Positions 22,416 through 24,041 of a DNA stretch of 24,041 nucleotides are shown here, piece by piece. The stretch is from NCBI GenBank assembly GCA_964590005.1, contig CAZPVJ010000146.1, forward strand, positions 1 to 24,041, in the 5' to 3' direction. The position numbers were made by a program, and so were the translations under genes. This DNA comes from CALJFL01 sp964590005 (GTDB taxonomy: Bacteria > Pseudomonadota > Gammaproteobacteria > Pseudomonadales > Halieaceae). Within the stretch, counting starts at the first letter, position 1. Every line of letters starts with the position of its first letter. Below the pieces are notes generated by a model. It had not been told where the DNA came from. It did not search any database and saw only the letters and a list, made by a program, of their open reading frames with translations.

Positions 22416-23926
22416 GTAGCCGCCTTACCTTCCGCCTGATGGCGATTTCCCTGGCGTTAGTCGGGGTGCTGATCGCGGGTTTGCGCCATATGGAAACGGG
22501 GATTCCGCTTGTACCAGGCGAGGAGACTGAGGTCTGGCTGGTCGAGGCCAGGGTGGATTTTTTTGCTCCCGGGGGGCCGGTGACGGCCAGCTTGAGTCTG
22601 CCGGAAAATCCGCCAGGCTTTGAGCTCTTCGAGGAGCAGGCGGCTTCCGCAGGTTACGGGTTCTCGCTGGTAGATCGGGAGGGCGACCATCGAGCGGAGT
22701 GGACCAAGCGCAGGGCTGACGGCCCACAGTCACTCTATTACTCGGCCCAGTTTGTCGCTACGGATGAGGAATCCCAACCGCCCGTTAGTGATCAGCGGCC
22801 GCGACTTATCCCCGTGTTCTGGAGCGAGGCCCAGGGGATCGCATCCCGGGAGTTGCTGGCCCGAGCGAGAGCAACCTCGAGCTCCCCCCAAAGCCTGGCG
22901 CGGGAACTCATCAAACTACTCAACCAGCAGCCTCCAGATCAGAACACTGCACTGCTGTTGTCCCAGTCCCGCAACATAGCAGAACTACTGATGCAACTGC
23001 TGAACCAGGCGGAAGTACCCGCAAGACTGGTGATGGGATTGCAGCTGGAAGATGCCCGTCGGCGCCAGCGACTGGAGCCTATGGTCGAGGTGTTCAGCGG
23101 CGAAGACTGGCTTTTGTATGACCCCGTTACCGGGGAGACTGGCGTCGCCCCCGACCTGCTGTTATGGCACCGACAGGGCAAGTCCTTGTTGGATGTTACC
23201 GGCGGGCGTCAGTCCAGCGTCAGTTTTTCGATGATTCGTCAATCGGTCCCCGCGCGGCAGTTGGCCCTGGCCAATAAATCCGACTCCGTATTTTCTCGTT
23301 TTGGCGTACATCGCTTGCCTATTGAAGAGCAGAGCATGTTCAAGCTCCTGCTGCTACTGCCACTCGGCGCGGCAGTCGTGGTGTTTATGCGAGTTATCGT
23401 CGGCTTACGCACTGCGGGTACGTTTATGCCTATCCTGGTGTCACTCGCTTTCATGCAGACGTCACTGCTGCCCGGACTGGCCAGTTTTGTCTCGGTGGTG
23501 GCTATCGGTCTGGTGATGCGCAGTTACCTTTCGCGACTCAACCTCTTGCTGGTGGCGCGAATCGCCACATTGATTGTGTTGGTTATTTTTATTATTTCGC
23601 TGCTCAGTATCCTCGGTTACCAGCTGGGCTACAGCACGGGCATGGTGATTACATTTTTCCCGATGATCATTATCGCCTGGACCATCGAACGCATGTCCAT
23701 CCTGTGGGAGGAGGATGGGCCCGCGGAGGTCATGAAGCAGGGAGGCGGCAGCCTGCTCGTCGCGGTAATCGCCTACCTTCTCATGCGGAATCCGCTGATG
23801 GAGCACCTCTCTTTCAACTTCCCGGAACTCAACCTGGTGCTGCTGGCCTCGATACTGGCGATGGGGCAGTATACGGGTTACAAACTGTCGGAATTGTGGC
23901 GTTTCCGGGCTATGGATGATCTCTGA
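22412..23926 (+). CDS. Inactive transglutaminase-like protein fused to seven C-terminal membrane helices
   Basis: The 504-residue protein has an N-terminal membrane segment (about 9-26), a periplasmic region to about 305, and then about seven membrane helices (311-500). The periplasmic part has the transglutaminase-like layout (IAELLMQLLNQAEVPARLVMG, then PMVEVFSGEDWLLYDPVTG). In place of the catalytic Cys there is none, and the His region reads PMVEV; the Asp (YDPVTG) is kept. It is therefore expected to be inactive. The TTG start overlaps the lipoprotein stop (TTGA); an ATG nine codons later (22439) is possible. Known relatives are encoded beside a RimK-like ATP-grasp ligase, as here. Confidence 0.88.
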   Translation: MSSRLTFRLMAISLALVGVLIAGLRHMETGIPLVPGEETEVWLVEARVDFFAPGGPVTASLSLPENPPGFELFEEQAASAGYGFSLVDREGDHRAEWTKRRADGPQSLYYSAQFVATDEESQPPVSDQRPRLIPVFWSEAQGIASRELLARARATSSSPQSLARELIKLLNQQPPDQNTALLLSQSRNIAELLMQLLNQAEVPARLVMGLQLEDARRRQRLEPMVEVFSGEDWLLYDPVTGETGVAPDLLLWHRQGKSLLDVTGGRQSSVSFSMIRQSVPARQLALANKSDSVFSRFGVHRLPIEEQSMFKLLLLLPLGAAVVVFMRVIVGLRTAGTFMPILVSLAFMQTSLLPGLASFVSVVAIGLVMRSYLSRLNLLLVARIATLIVLVIFIISLLSILGYQLGYSTGMVITFFPMIIIAWTIERMSILWEEDGPAEVMKQGGGSLLVAVIAYLLMRNPLMEHLSFNFPELNLVLLASILAMGQYTGYKLSELWRFRAMDDL

Positions 23927-24041
23927 TGAGCAGGGCGTGGGTCTCGCGAAAGCAGTTGAAAGTCTACGGCATGCTGGGCATGAACTGCCGTAATGTCGAT
24001 TTCATCAACCGTTACAATGATCGCAAGCTGTTTCCACTGGT
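23926..24041 (+). CDS. ATP-grasp alpha-L-glutamate ligase-like protein (RimK-like), N-terminal fragment
   Basis: The ATG at 23926 overlaps the previous stop (TGATG). The 38 complete codons read MSRAWVSRKQLKVYGMLGMN at the start and continue CRNVDFINRYNDRKLFPLV to the window edge. The GMNxRNxxFIxxYNxRxLFPLV pattern matches the N-terminus of the alpha-L-glutamate ligase-like proteins that accompany the inactive-transglutaminase/7TM proteins. The ATP-binding and catalytic core lies outside the window, so activity cannot be judged. Confidence 0.85.
   Translation, partial: MSRAWVSRKQLKVYGMLGMNCRNVDFINRYNDRKLFPL

Noticed and set aside
1..24041. CRISPR, toxin-antitoxin, prophage or insertion-sequence content
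   Set aside because: No regularly spaced repeats, terminal inverted repeats, transposase, integrase or tRNA-flanked junction was visible.

Overview
The window looks like chromosome from a marine gammaproteobacterium. The OM60/NOR5-Halieaceae type is my best guess. It is inferred from gene content (long acyl-CoA dehydrogenase, DUF1214 protein next to a sulfotransferase, TonB receptor for a vitamin, ampDE/nadC neighbourhood, lipoprotein protease/7TM/ATP-grasp cluster), not from a phylogenetic marker. Coding density is very high. Most neighbours overlap by 4-8 nt or sit within a few tens of bases. No stretch longer than about 300 bases lacks a gene. I see no rRNA, tRNA, insertion sequence, phage, integrase or CRISPR array.

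Layout. (1) 1-903: a minus-strand LysR regulator broken by an in-frame amber codon, a promoter for it, and a 17-bp palindrome between them. (2) 904-3158: an acyl-CoA dehydrogenase followed closely by an RraA-family gene. (3) 3175-4023: nadC on the minus strand, convergent with rraA across two interleaved inverted repeats. (4) 4147-8679: ampD-ampE, then an FHA-like sigma-54 activator overlapping a transmembrane Ser/Thr kinase. (5) 8685-10251: panE and a YhhN lysoplasmalogenase on the minus strand. (6) 10282-10764: yajQ. (7) 10765-14795: a minus-strand thiamine salvage operon headed by a TPP riboswitch. It encodes a TonB receptor, a YkoF-like thiamine-binding protein, a PnuT transporter and a thiamine kinase-like phosphotransferase. 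(8) 14847-16649: a GAF/degenerate-GGDEF protein and a beta-carbonic anhydrase. (9) 16725-19157: an SDR oxidoreductase, an NTF2-like protein, TrmH and a 59-residue membrane protein, mostly joined by ATGA overlaps. (10) 19220-21512: a DUF1214 protein and a sulfotransferase. (11) 21609-24041: a lipoprotein aspartyl-protease-like protein, an inactive-transglutaminase/7TM protein and the start of an ATP-grasp ligase.

How they work together. Three sets stand out. The thiamine operon carries a vitamin across both membranes and to phosphorylation, with a promoter, aptamer and apparent RBS-sequestering hairpin all readable from sequence. The kinase/FHA-sigma-54 pair is a candidate phospho-signalling switch whose stimulus and targets are unknown, encoded behind the peptidoglycan-recycling genes ampDE. 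The protease/7TM/ATP-grasp cluster is a recognised but functionally obscure envelope peptide-ligation system. The kinase/FHA-sigma-54 pair is the part I would call least described.
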